Source: Arion vulgaris
Lineage: Eukaryota; Mollusca; Gastropoda; Stylommatophora; Arionidae
Length of the DNA stretch: 64,000 nucleotides
Reading direction: 5' to 3'
Assembly: GCA_020796225.1 (NCBI GenBank)
Contig: CM036753.1
Span: 73,825,365 to 73,889,364 of the forward strand
How positions within the stretch are numbered: the first letter of the stretch is position 1; each line of letters begins with the position of its first letter. The notes beneath the pieces were generated by a model. The model had not been told where the DNA came from, ran no database searches, and was given only the letters and a program-made list of their open reading frames with translations. Below are positions 1 through 9,462 of the stretch, piece by piece. Made by a program: the position numbers and the translations under genes.

Positions 1-496
1 ATCCATCACCCTTTATAACGGGTATGACAACTAGCGAAGTCAGACGGGACAGCTTACTAAAATGAAACGAGCAAGGAAAAACAGAAAAAAATCCGCTATG
101 CACGCTGTATCCATTGCTTAAAGAAACCAAACAAGATGTTATCATCATATATTTTTGTCTCGTTCGTCCGCTTTTAATTCAGGCGTAGTAATGGCACCGT
201 ATATTGCACATTTAACTGAGTTTTTGTGTGAAGGCTTGGTTTCCCTATCACCAATGTCCCTCGTCATTGAGCCGAGCTTTACTCCGACTTCAGATGTACT
301 TGTAATTGAGGAACCCCCATATACAGAATTTGAGACCCACAAATAATATTTGCTTAAGTTAACCTCGAACCCCGGATATTCCACGGCATGAGATCATTAG
401 TGCAGCGTGTTACCATTCTCGATATCAAGGACCACCTCATCATGTATGAGATGGACAAGAACGCAGGGTTAACAGGTTTTTTTGCTACTAAAACCA
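1..496. other. No recognisable feature
   Basis: Short open frames of up to 79 codons occur on both strands, but none shows a domain, repeat or codon pattern that I recognise. I see nothing to annotate. Confidence 0.5.
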
Positions 497-865
497 GAGC
501 CAAATATAAACTTATGGGCATTCGGACTCGGGTAAGAATTATTGGAAATCAGACCACAACTACACCACGTGACCTCGCATTCCAGTATAGTTGTATATAG
601 ACGAATTCATTTTAAAATCGACACAAAATGCTAAATCGAAGTTAAATTATGCAACAAGTTAAGTTTAACAATCAGGAATATCAATATTATGAATATTGTT
701 CACCAATAAATAACCGTAGACTCACAGAATTGAGTAAAATTGCAAAAATGCGCGCAGTGTTCTATCACACATCTGTAATTTCCAGCCCCCTTTTCTGATC
801 TAGGCCAGGGAATTCCAGGTCAGTTGTCTGGCCTAGTTATCTAGAGTTGGCTGTCCCTAAACGGA
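497..865 (-). mobile_element. SINE-E copy, 5' truncated
   Basis: The reverse complement of this stretch aligns along its length with 12120-12471. Shared landmarks are the ATTTATTGGTGAA-type block, the TTGCATAATATAACTTTGAT-type block and the CACGTGGTGTAGTTGTGGTC block. The tRNA-like head present in the full copy at 11990 is missing here, and the match stops near the GACAGCCAACTCTAG segment. It is therefore a 5'-truncated retrotransposed copy in the opposite orientation. Confidence 0.7.
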
Positions 866-1628
866 CCATCTGAAATAGAAAAGGGGATTTCTATGTTAAT
901 TAATTTTAAGGTCGTGTACCGTAATCACTAACGAGCTCGAAAATGTATGTTTGCATTTTAAACATTTAGCAAACATTTATCAAACATTTAGCAAACATTT
1001 AACAGCGCGATTATACTTCTGACGTCTGTTGATCTTCGATCCCAGCTTACAAAGTTCTTATGAGTACTCCAGTCCAGTATTTATCACTTAAACCAAAGGT
1101 ACGCAATACTGAATCTGGTGAACTTACTGTGAAACACGCCCTTGATTACTCTTCAACGATTTTCCCGAAACCATCCAAATAGTTTCGTCCCTTGTCTCAC
1201 ATGTCATGCTTAAGGCTTCACGCAATGCCTGTTTGTTCTATGTTCTTATCCTTCGTGCTTCTGTAGCTGTGGTTTATAACTGTTCTAGTGTCGAACTGAG
1301 AGGGGAGATAAATACAAATGAACACGTAGCTGTAACTAAAGCAATAAGACTAGGTGTTAAATCTGAAGAACCAGTGAACAAATTATGATATGAAAGCAAA
1401 GAAGGCGTTGCAGTCATTATATATAATATGAGTAGACAGTGTATATATATAGTTCACGTTTTACAAATGAATTGGCACCGTAGCTAGCGTGATGCCCATT
1501 TTGTGTGTAAAAAATGGTTTCTGCATTTTTTGGGTAAAGTTAGATGAATCGAGTTATAAATGAATAACGATGAAAAAGTAAAGGATACAGAACAATACTA
1601 AGAACGTATTTGTTTCATTGTGTTATAA
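866..1628. other. Unassigned, AT-rich
   Basis: This stretch holds a short 11-bp tandem repeat (AAACATTTAGC-like, about four copies at 959-1003) and a 60-codon open frame with no recognisable domain. Nothing else is supported. Confidence 0.4.
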
Positions 1629-1671
1629 CACAGTAATAACAACAGTAGGTAATATTGTTGTTATTACTGTG
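1629..1671. repeat. Perfect 15-bp inverted repeat
   Basis: Arms 1629-1643 (CACAGTAATAACAAC) and 1657-1671 are exact reverse complements separated by 13 nt, so the sequence can form a hairpin. Its origin is unknown; it could be the remnant of a small inverted-repeat element. Confidence 0.8.
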
Positions 1672-1693
1672 GGCAAAGATGGTGGTGTAGGGA

Positions 1694-1786
1694 CAGTGGC
1701 GGCACGTGATCATTCGTATTGGTGGGGCCAGACAACAATTGTTGGGAAAATCATGGTTATGGGTTAGGTTATATTAGGTTAATTTT
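1694..1786 (+). mobile_element. hAT-type MITE, left half only
   Basis: It begins CAGTGGCGGCACGTGATCAT and continues with the GGTGGGGCCAGAC and AATCATGGTTATGGGTTAGG blocks seen in the complete copies at 12952, 15233, 52666 and 56417. The right TIR is absent; the element runs directly into a LINE tail. Confidence 0.75.
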
Positions 1787-2008
1787 TCAGACATGTGATA
1801 AGAAAAGGTAGGTTAGAACACAGTGTAACAACCGGTAAAATCGAGGGTAGACGAGACAGAGGAAAACAAAGAGAGAAGATTTTGGATAGTCTGACTTCAT
1901 GGCACGGAAGAGCGTCAACATCTGAGATGATAGCAAACACCAGGGACAGAGAGTGGGGGAGATCCATGATTGTCTAGGCCAGTCGGCACGGTACCTGATG
2001 ATGATGAT
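1787..2008 (+). pseudogene. LINE ORF 3' end (family 1)
   Basis: The reading frame gives a conserved peptide with TTGKIEGRRDRGKQ, ILDSLTSWHGRAS and a late ASRHGT, interrupted by one TAG at about 1975. It ends in a (TGATGA)n tail at about 1997-2009. The same peptide is encoded on the minus strand at 19270-19560 and 46755-46900. A basic C-terminal segment followed by a short trinucleotide tail is typical of RTE/Jockey-like LINE ORFs. Only the extreme 3' end is present, as expected for 5'-truncated insertion. Confidence 0.75.
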
Positions 2009-2044
2009 ATATTTTAGTATTTACTATTATTCCTCTTTTTATTT

Positions 2045-2238
2045 TTTACCGATCCAGAAGTACTTGAGCTTTCAGCTCTTCGACTCGGTGCCAGGGACAT
2101 CGTAACCCTTCGGTTTGGTGCCACGAACTCCGTAAATCTGGAGAACCTGTGGCTTTTCTGCCAGCCTGCAGAATTGAACCCTCACTCACAGGGAGCTTGT
2201 CACACATCGCCCAACGATGCTGGGCAGGCGGGCTATTT
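2045..2238 (-). mobile_element. SINE-D copy (tRNA-derived)
   Basis: It is homologous to 28436-28640. Both carry the CTTGAGCT, CTCTTCG, ACATCG, CCCTTCGG and GGTGCCACGAAC blocks. Read on the minus strand, the promoter-like head is at the right end, with a B-box-like GGTTCAATTCTGC in this copy and GGTTCAACTCC in the other. It is preceded by GCCCGCCTGCCCAGC, which resembles a tRNA 5' half. Confidence 0.7.
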
Positions 2239-2254
2239 CTCTATTTCAAGAAGT

Positions 2255-2393
2255 TTTTTCCACTTTACTACACTGTAGAATGAGCTTTATAAAGTAGGCG
2301 TTATTTCCACTTTACTACACTGTAGAATGAGCTTTATAAAGTAGGCGTTATTTCCACTTTACTACACTGTAGAATGAGCTTGACATAGTAGGC
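2255..2393. repeat. 47-bp tandem repeat, about 3 copies
   Basis: The CACTTTACTACACTGTAG segment starts at 2261, 2308 and 2355, exactly 47 bp apart. The last copy diverges at its end (GACATAGTAGG instead of TATAAAGTAGG). Confidence 0.95.
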
Positions 2394-2589
2394 CAAACCA
2401 CGTCAACTTTAAACATACAATGTTGTACACAAATGTACGAGCTCGTATATTGATGGAATTAGACTATTAGTCTACTATTTGGACATGATCTAGGAGAGAT
2501 TTAAAGAAGGCACAGACGCAAAATGGGAAATAAATATTCTGTTACCAGAAAAAGATCATGTACAGGTCAGATAGCAACACTGAAGATTA

Positions 2590-3005
2590 TAGTTAAACAA
2601 AATTTATAACAGTCTTCCTTGTTTTTACAATGAATGTCTGAACTAAAACAAAATATTTAGCAGATTAGATAAGAGAATCAATCTGGAAGTGGTAAAGAAT
2701 TACAGAGTCTCACTCAAGTTCATTGACCGAATAAAGAACACATCTGAGAAAATGAAATCTTCAATTATCTATGACGAACACGTCACTTGAACACTTCAGA
2801 TAGGAATTGATGTTCGGTATGGATGCTTCTTGTCACTGTTTCTCTCGCTTCAGTGGGTGTCGATTGTACTATGAAAACAACTATATTTGGCAAAAATAAA
2901 TCGAATTCAGTGCACTATGACTACCCAGCAGTTTGAGGATTTCGATTTTGCAGATAATTTGATTTTTCTTTCATTCAAGCATAGAAAAACAATGTCGACG
3001 AAGCA
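2590..3005 (+). pseudogene. LINE reverse transcriptase fragment
   Basis: The frame is broken, but a conceptual reading shows a VRYGCFLS motif (compare VRQGCLLS in intact LINE reverse transcriptases). It is followed by FEDFDFADNLIFLS, matching the catalytic LDFADDIALLS block seen in the RTE-like copy near 31300. The second catalytic Asp of FADD is Asn here, and several stops interrupt the frame, so it is a dead fragment. Confidence 0.7.
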
Positions 3006-3009
3006 AAGG

Positions 3010-3480
3010 GAAAATGACATCTTGTACCCATCGTCTTCTAGGTCTTCCTCTCATTCTTCTTCCATGCATCATTCTCTCCAAAATTATATTCTCTAGGCAC
3101 TTATGTCGTTTGATGTGTCCGAAATATTTAATTGTCCTTGATTGCACTCTCTTTAATAAATCTCTTTAATATCAAGCTGTTGCAGAACAGAAACATTCGT
3201 TCTTTTCTCTGTCCGTCATATTCTAAGTACTCTTCTGTAACATTTAAATTCAAATGCATTAGTGATATTTTCCACCGCTTTGTCAATGTCCAATGTCTCA
3301 CAACTATATGTTGCCAAGGGAAAATGCAGACTCTTAAACATTTGATTTATGTTCTTATGCTAGTTCCCTTTCATTTGTTAGTTAGTTCTTTTAGTTTTTG
3401 CAATTTTGCAATTCACAGCCTTCTTTTACTTTCTTTTATAGCATTCCCGTTATTTGTCAGCAATGCCCCAATGAATACTT
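3010..3480 (-). pseudogene. LINE C-terminal region, opposite strand
   Basis: The minus-strand conceptual translation contains LATYSCETLDIDKAVEN, ending in residues like YRRVL and TNVSVLQQLDIKE, a pattern known from the region after the LINE thumb domain. Frameshifts and stops are frequent. A shorter copy of the same sequence recurs at 59150-59240. It lies tail-to-tail with the preceding plus-strand reverse transcriptase fragment. Confidence 0.6.
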
Positions 3481-3763
3481 GACAGAAATATAAGTTGAAA
3501 CCTACCATACAACGTAGTGAGATAATCAGTGATAAAACAATGGAACAGATTACAAAATAAATCAATACCAAGAAATGTCCAATATAAATCATCCGATACC
3601 TAGACTAACATATAATCAGCGGGAGCACAGCGTGTAACAATATTGTCGTCCACTAAACAATAGATCACACGAGTATGCGATGGGATGTTTCTGACTGAAC
3701 GCTGGAGCATTGATTTTATTTAGTTGTGTAATAAAATCACAGATTCAAAAGAAATGTTTTTAA
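3481..3763. other. Unassigned spacer
   Basis: AT-rich sequence without a recognisable gene, repeat or tRNA-like head. Confidence 0.4.
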
Positions 3764-5322
3764 TGGCATAAAGTAGATGTCCTTACAATTTGAAGTTGGG
3801 GAAAGTATGGCACAAAGTAGATGTCCTTACAATTTGGAGTTGTGGAAGGTATGGGACAAAATAGATGCCCCTACAATTTGAAGTTGTGGAAGGTATGGGA
3901 CAAAGTAGATGTCCTTACAATTTGGTAGATGTCCTTACAATTTGAAGTTGTGGAAGGTATGGGACAAAATAGATGTCCTTACAATTTGGAGTTGTGGAAG
4001 GTATGGGACAAAATAGATGCCCCTACAATTTGAAGTTGTGGAAGGTATGGGACAAAGTAGATGTCCTTACAATTTGGAGTTGTGGAAGGTATGGGACAAA
4101 ATAGATGTCCTTACAATTTGGAGTTGTGGAAGGTATGGGACAAAATAGATGCCCCTACAATTTGAAGTTGTGGAAGGTATGGGACAAAGTAGATGTCCCT
4201 ACAATTTGAAGTTGTGGAAGGTATGGGACAAAGTAGATGTTCTTACAATTTGAAGTTGTGGAAGGTATGGGACAAAGTAGATGTTCTTACAATTTGAAGT
4301 TGTGGAAGGTATGGGACAAAGTAGATGTTCTTACAATTTGAAGTTGTGGAAGGTATGGGACAAAATAGATGTCCTTACAATTTGAAGTTGTGGAAGGTAT
4401 GGGACAAAGTAGATGTTCTTACAATTTGAAGTTGTGGAAGGTATGGGACAAAGTAGATGTCCCTAAATTGAAGATTAAGGAAGGTATTGCACAAAGTAGA
4501 TATCTTTACAATTTGAAGTTGTGGAAGGTATGGCACAAAGTAGATATCTTTACAATTTGGAGTTGTGGAAGGTATGGGACAAAGTAGATGTCCCTACAAT
4601 TTGAAGTTGTGGAAGGTATGGGACAAAGTAGATGTCCCTACAATTTGAAGTTGTGGAAGGTATGGGACAAAGTAGATGTTCTTACAATTTGAAGTTGTGG
4701 AAGGTATGGGACAAAGTAGATGTTCTTACAATTTGAAGTTGTGGAAGGTATGGGACAAAATAGATGTCTTACAATTTGAAATTGTGGAAGGTATGGGACA
4801 AAGTAGATGTTCTTACAATTTGAAGTTGTGGAAGGTATGGGACAAAGTAGATGTCCCTACAATTTGAAGTTGTGGAAGGTATTGCACAAAGTAGATATCT
4901 TTACAATTTGAAGTTGTGGAAGGTATGGCACAAAGTAGATATCTTTACAATTTGGAGTTGTGGAAGGTATGGGACAAAGTAGATGTCCCTACAATTTGAA
5001 GTTGTGGAAGGTATTGCACAAAGTAGATATCTTTACAATTTGAAGTTGTGGAAGGTATGGCACAAAGTAGATATCTTTACAATTTGGAGTTGTGGAAGGT
5101 ATTGCACAAAGTAGATGTCCCTACAATTTGAAGTTGTGGAAGATATTGCACAAAGTAGATGTCCTTACAATTTGAAGTTGTGGAAGGTATTGCACAAAGT
5201 AGATGTCCTTACAATTTGGAGTTGTGGAAGGTATGGCACAAAGTAGATATCTTTACAATTTAGAGTTGTGGAAGGTATGGCACAAATAGATGTTCTTACA
5301 ATTTGGAGTTGTGGAAGGTATC
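3764..5322. repeat. 44-bp minisatellite, about 35 copies
   Basis: The unit is GTAGATGTCCTTACAATTTG followed by AAGTTGTGGAAGGTATGGGACAAA, 44 bp. Variants are grouped in blocks: GGGACAAA, GGCACAAA and TTGCACAAA, with GATGTCC, GATGTTC and GATATCT. This suggests duplication of several units at a time. Because 44 is not a multiple of three, open frames here cycle through all frames and are not genes. Confidence 0.95.
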
Positions 5323-5334
5323 ATATCTTGCATT

Positions 5335-5575
5335 AGAATTGTGACCAAGTTGTTAAAGCGTGGTCTGGCGTCCTGACGATCGTGGGTTTGAATCTGTACC
5401 CTTCTGGTTACGAGTGTAGTTTTTCGGAGATCTCTAGGGTTGTTGCTGAAGCTAAGGTGTTCGGGCTTTATGTATATTCTCAGCATGTGGTTGCCGTTTT
5501 TGTGGGGTGTGATCGAGTCATATGGGAAAACCTGGTGCAGTGAAGTCAATCCTTCGACTTTAGATTGATTGATTG
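5335..5575 (+). mobile_element. SINE-B copy (tRNA-derived)
   Basis: The head GTGACCAAGTTGTTAAAGCG resembles a tRNA A-box region, and GGGTTTGAATC is a B-box. The body (TCTCTAGGGTTGTTGCTGAAG and GAGTCATATGGG) aligns with the reverse complement of 52390-52620. It ends in a GATTGATTGAT tail that merges with the tail of the next SINE. Confidence 0.75.
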
Positions 5576-5999
5576 ATATGACCATCATCATTGCACTTCG
5601 GTGAGTAACCATGTGTGCTCCGATCTCTTTCTACACAGGAAGATCTCAGCTGCAGTGCACGAACTCCGTAGCACTGGCGAGGTCCCCAATGTAATTTTGA
5701 AGATGGTGAAGATATTTTTTGTAGGAATTTTATTTTCAATCTTTCGTAATGAATTTTGCCTGGGCAGCGGACTTCCAGCCTGTTCTTCTCGATATTGAAT
5801 TGCCAAGGGTTCTTTTACATGCTCAAATTGATCACGGAACCTAGGTTTTATCGTCCGTCTTCGATATGACTAGGAACTCTATCTCACCTACACTGAGATC
5901 AGGGATCTCTTGAAAAATATCCAGATGGCTCCTCGAGGAAACGAACCTGGTACCTTTGGCATGATAGACGAACACCTAGCCTCTACGCCACAGAGACAC
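5562..5999 (-). mobile_element. SINE-A, near full length
   Basis: On the minus strand it starts at about 5999 with a tRNA-like head: A-box TGGCGTAGAGGCTAGG and B-box GGTTCGTTTCC. A body of about 350 bp follows, with the landmarks GATCCCTGATCTCAGTGT, CAGGCTGGAAGTCCGCTGCC, CTACGGAGTTCGTGCACTG and AAGAGATCGGAGCACACATG. It ends in (ATCA)n. This copy is the best local reference for the family. It should be transcribed by RNA polymerase III if active and depends on a LINE for mobility (established for tRNA-SINEs). Confidence 0.85.
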
Positions 6000-6000
6000 T

Positions 6001-6060
6001 TTAGAACTACTTAGAACTACTTAGAACTACTTAGAACTACTTAGAACTACTTAGAACTAC
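6001..6060. repeat. 10-bp tandem repeat
   Basis: TTAGAACTAC is repeated six times directly upstream of the SINE-A head. Confidence 0.95.
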
Positions 6061-6425
6061 ATTGAATGAAATGTGATACATAATGCCATCAAATGAAATA
6101 AATATAATCTGGACAAATGACTTTCCTAGCACCCACTGCCATAGATGTTGGTTTAAGCATGGCAGCTCTTCCGATTACATTATCAAGAATAAGATGGTAC
6201 GTCAATGATTTTCTCTTGAGACAGCCAAACACATTATGCATTTTCTTAATTTCTCATAGGGACTTTACTTTGTGGTGCACTGTTCCTTGTTTCTGATAAA
6301 CGTTTATGAATGTTTCTAATAAATTAAAGTTAATGTATACGAGAGGGGAAATAAGTTATGAAACAAATAAACATAAATAGAGAATAAATGGGTGCAAGTT
6401 CGTCTTGAGTATGTCACAATCTCAT
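6061..6425. other. Unassigned spacer
   Basis: AT-rich. No repeat, tRNA-like head or convincing reading frame was seen. Confidence 0.4.
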
Positions 6426-6740
6426 TAAATTGATTGATTGATATGACCATTATCATTGTATTTCGGTGAGTAATAATGTGTGCTATTATCTATTTCTTAC
6501 ACAGGAAGATGTCAGCGACATTGCACGAATTCCGTAGACCAACGAGGGTCTTTGATGCTCTTATGAAGATGGTGAAAAAATGTTTGTAGGAAAGTTTTAA
6601 AACAAAATGACTTTGATCGAACAGAAGCTTTGCCGTCTATTCTTATTGATGTCTTTCAACTGCTATATGTTCTTTGACGCACTCAAAATAAATACGGGAA
6701 ATACGTTTTATCGTGCTTTTCATACGGAACTAATACTAGA
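6426..6740 (-). mobile_element. SINE-A body and tail (copy 2)
   Basis: It contains the GATTGATTGATATGACCAT tail and the GCACGAATTCCGTAGA and TTGAACAG/CTTTGCCG-type blocks, diverged from copy 1. The match breaks off near 6740 and its tRNA head resumes at 6976 after an insertion. Confidence 0.75.
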
Positions 6741-6764
6741 TACAATAACTAATAGCAGCTTACA

Positions 6765-6970
6765 ATAAAAATAGATCGGGTACTAGAGCTAAGGGAAGAC
6801 CAAGAAAAGATGGATAGACAATATCAAGACCACACTACATAAACACGGATACAACACAAGGGCGACTCATCTAGCCTAGAACGCAAATTAAAGCTCTAAT
6901 CCCTACGCTTAACGGCAAGAGTGGACAGTCAACTGCATCTTCCGCCTGGGAATAGACAATTGACAATAGA
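6765..6970 (+). pseudogene. LINE ORF 3' end inside SINE-A
   Basis: The conceptual frame reads GTRAKGRPRKRWIDNIKTTL followed by HKHGYNT and then a stop. The GRPRKRW..DI block is the usual basic C-terminus of LINE ORF2 proteins. It lies between the body and the head of SINE-A copy 2, so it is either an insertion or a rearrangement. Confidence 0.6.
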
Positions 6971-6975
6971 CTAAA

Positions 6976-7065
6976 ACTAGATCTCATCTATACTGCGATC
7001 AGGGATCTTTGGAAAAAATATAATAAAACTCTTCCCGCGGGGAACGAACCTAGTATCTTTGGAGC
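6976..7065 (-). mobile_element. SINE-A tRNA head (copy 2)
   Basis: It carries CTGCGATCAGGGATCTTTGG, the B-box complement GGGGAACGAACCTAG and a TATCTTTGG block in the same order and spacing as copy 1. It continues without a break into the 30-bp array, whose first unit occupies the A-box position. Confidence 0.8.
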
Positions 7066-7716
7066 GAGAGGCAAGTCTCCTATCTCCCCGCAACAGAGAG
7101 GCAAGTCTCCTATCTCCCCGCAACAGAGAGGCAAGTCTCCTATCTCCCCGCAACAGAGAGGCAAGTCTCCTATCTCCCCGCAACAGAGAGGCAAGTCTCC
7201 TATCTCCCCGCAACAGAGAGGCAAGTCTCCTATCTCCCCGCAACAGAGAGGCAAGTCTCCTATCTCCCCGCAACAGAGAGGCAAGTCTCCTATCTCCCCG
7301 TAACAGAGAAGCAAGTCTCCTATCTCCCGCAACAGAGAGGCAAGTCTCCTATCTCCCCCAACAGAGAGCAAGTCTCCTATCTCCCCGCAACAGAGAGCAA
7401 GTCTCCTATCTCCCGCAACAGAGGAGCAAGTCTCCTATCTCCCCAACAGAGAGGCAAGTCTCCTATCTCCCCAACAGAGAGGCAAGTCTCCTATCTCCCG
7501 CAACAGAGAGGCAAGTCTCCTATCTCCCCGCAACAGAGAGGCAAGTCTCCTATCTCCCCGCAACAGAGAGGCAAGTCTTCTATCTCCCGCAACAGAGAGG
7601 CAAGTCTCCTATCTCCCCAACAGAGAGGCAAGTCTCCTATCTCCCTGCAACAGAGAGGCAAGTCTCCTATCTCCCGCAACAGAGAGGCAAGTCTCCTATC
7701 TCCCGCAACAGAGAAC
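7066..7716. repeat. 30-bp minisatellite derived from SINE-A A-box region
   Basis: The unit is GAGGCAAGTCTCCTATCTCC followed by CCGCAACAGA. About 22 copies are present; the first ten are nearly identical and the distal ones carry 1-3 bp deletions. The first unit plus its flank is 38 bp long from the TTTGG block to CAGAGAG, the same length and layout as the terminal 38 bp of the intact SINE-A head at 5962-5999. The open frames across it on both strands follow from the 30-bp period and are not genes. Confidence 0.9.
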
Positions 7717-7805
7717 ACGCCTAAATCTGATTAAAATTTGAAACTAATGCTGAATATAAACATAAACTTATAAGCCTAGAATATAAAAACGTATAGAATG
7801 CACGA

Positions 7806-8085
7806 GAGTCGTGGTAGCGTAGTTGTTAGTGAACTCGCTTCTCAAGGCTGGTGGTCCGGGTTCAACTCCACAGTGGAATTTTTCCAGACCGCGACGGCTC
7901 TCAGGTCGACCCAGCCTCAACTAGGTAACAGACATGCTCTGGGAAAGTAAAGGCTGCCGGCGTAATGCTGATCACATCACCCATCGTGTGCCGACGGTCA
8001 ATGAACGATACAAGCCTTACACTGTAATTCCCTATATACCACGAAGTATGAAAAGGTTTCTTTCTTCTTCCTCTTCTTCTTAAGA
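7806..8085 (+). mobile_element. SINE-C copy (tRNA-derived)
   Basis: The head GTGGTAGCGTAGTTGTTAG (A-box) and GGGTTCAACTCC (B-box) are about 35 bp apart. The body has CTCAGGTCGACCCAGCCTC, GGCTGCCGGCGTAATGCTGA and TCACCCATCG. The tail is pyrimidine-rich TTCTTCTTCCTC. An inverse, 5'-truncated relative lies at 9046-9228. Confidence 0.8.
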
Positions 8086-8611
8086 TGCACACTATATTAG
8101 AACACCAACTAGCTTAAAATACACGTATACAAAAATCACAGAGTACCAGCCAGACTAGACTACCAATTAGCAACTTTGTAAATGCTTGTAAACCTAAATG
8201 TTACACTATATGATCGGCAGCGTGGGTCGTTGTCGCGTAGATAAAACTATCTTAGTAACATTTCGTTCCATTTCAATAAAAATCTAGCAATTTGTCTTAG
8301 TACAGACATGCTTGCTGCCCTCACAAAATAGTGCTAGCATAAACTGGCTTTTATTACAAGATTGAAAACAAAACACAAATGTTCTTTTATGGAGATTAAT
8401 AATATTCAATATCGCTACAAAGGAGAAGTGTTTTTCTCTTTCATGTTACAGTAAATACTTCACAAAGTGTTCTCTTTATGAGTCATGCTATAAAAGTATG
8501 AGAGAGAGAGAGAGAGAGAGCTCTTGATGATATCATTGATTACATAAATGGAAAAACTGCTAGAGGAAAGCCGGGCTATGATCATCAATTTTTGATGTTA
8601 TTGTTTAGAGA
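8086..8611. other. Spacer with (GA)n microsatellite
   Basis: A pure (AG)10 run occupies about 8500-8520. The rest is AT-rich with no recognisable feature. Confidence 0.5.
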
Positions 8612-9013
8612 TGTTGATTGATTGATATGGCCATCATCATTGCACTTCGGTGAGTAACCACGTGTGCTCCGATCTGTTTCTTACACAGGAATATCTCAGC
8701 CGCAGTGCACGAGCTTCGTATCACCGACGAGGGTCCCTGATTTAATTTTTAAGATGGTGAAGATATTGTTGTAGGAATTCTATTTCTTTTAATCTTTTCT
8801 GAATTTTTTTGGCTTTCCAAGATTTTGAACTGCCTAGGGTTCTTATACGTGCTTAAATGGGAACATGGGACCTACTTTTCATCATACGCCTCCGATAGGA
8901 ATAGGAACTCGATCTCCTCTACACTGAGATCAGGAATCTCTGGAAAAATATCCAGATGGCTCCACGTGGGAGCCTTTGACACGAAAGACAAACTCCTAAC
9001 CTCTACGTCACAG
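8612..9013 (-). mobile_element. SINE-A, near full length (copy 3)
   Basis: The plus strand runs from GATTGATTGATATGGCCATC through CAGTGCACGAGCTTCGTA and CTACACTGAGATCAGG to CTCTACGTCACAGAG. The last is the complement of the tRNA-like A-box. It is about 400 bp long and collinear with copy 1. Confidence 0.85.
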
Positions 9014-9039
9014 AGCCCCAGATAGAAATGTAACAAAAA

Positions 9040-9228
9040 AAAAAAGGAAAGGAACCCTTTCATACCTTGGGTATATAGGGCAATACAGTGTTAGGCCTGT
9101 ATTTTTCATTGACCGTCGACACTCGATGGGTGATGTGGTCAGCATCACACCGGCCGCCTTTACTTCCCAGAACATGTCTGGTACCCAGTTGAGGCTGGGT
9201 CGACCTGAGAGCCGTCGCGGTCCGGGAA
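9040..9228 (-). mobile_element. SINE-C copy, head truncated
   Basis: The reverse complement matches SINE-C from GACCGCGACGGCTCTCAGG through GTCGACCCAGCCTCAAC and the GACGGTCAATG block to the CCAAGGTATGAAAGG end. The tRNA head is missing. Confidence 0.75.
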
Positions 9229-9269
9229 GATAGAAATGTACCCATGTTGATATCATCACCGTCTAGTAT

Positions 9270-9462
9270 TGAATATTGCTTTAATTGATCGGATTATAAT
9301 ATTTGCATTTGGTGAATAATCTCGTGTTCTTCGATCTATTTTTTAAATTGTTACTCAAGAAGATCTCAGCAGCAGTGCACGAACTCCGTACCACCGGCGA
9401 CAGCCCTCCCTCTCCCAATGTAATTTTGAGGATGGTGAAAAGTTTGGAGGGTTTCATAAATT
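9270..9462 (-). mobile_element. SINE-A 3' part (copy 4)
   Basis: It contains GTTCTTCGATCTATTTTTTA, then AAGATCTCAGCAGCAGTGCA and CGAACTCCGTACCACCGGCG, then AATGTAATTTTGAGGATGG. All match the central SINE-A body. It leads straight into the 52-bp array. Confidence 0.75.

Noticed and set aside
5920..5999. Functional tRNA genes at the A-box/B-box pairs (also 7806, 20665, 30378, 52560 and 53630)
   Set aside because: No complete cloverleaf or acceptor stem pairing is evident, and most continue into SINE bodies; they are SINE heads or pseudogenes.
7059..7724. 221-codon and 127-codon frames on opposite strands
   Set aside because: They follow from the 30-bp array period; both strands are open together.
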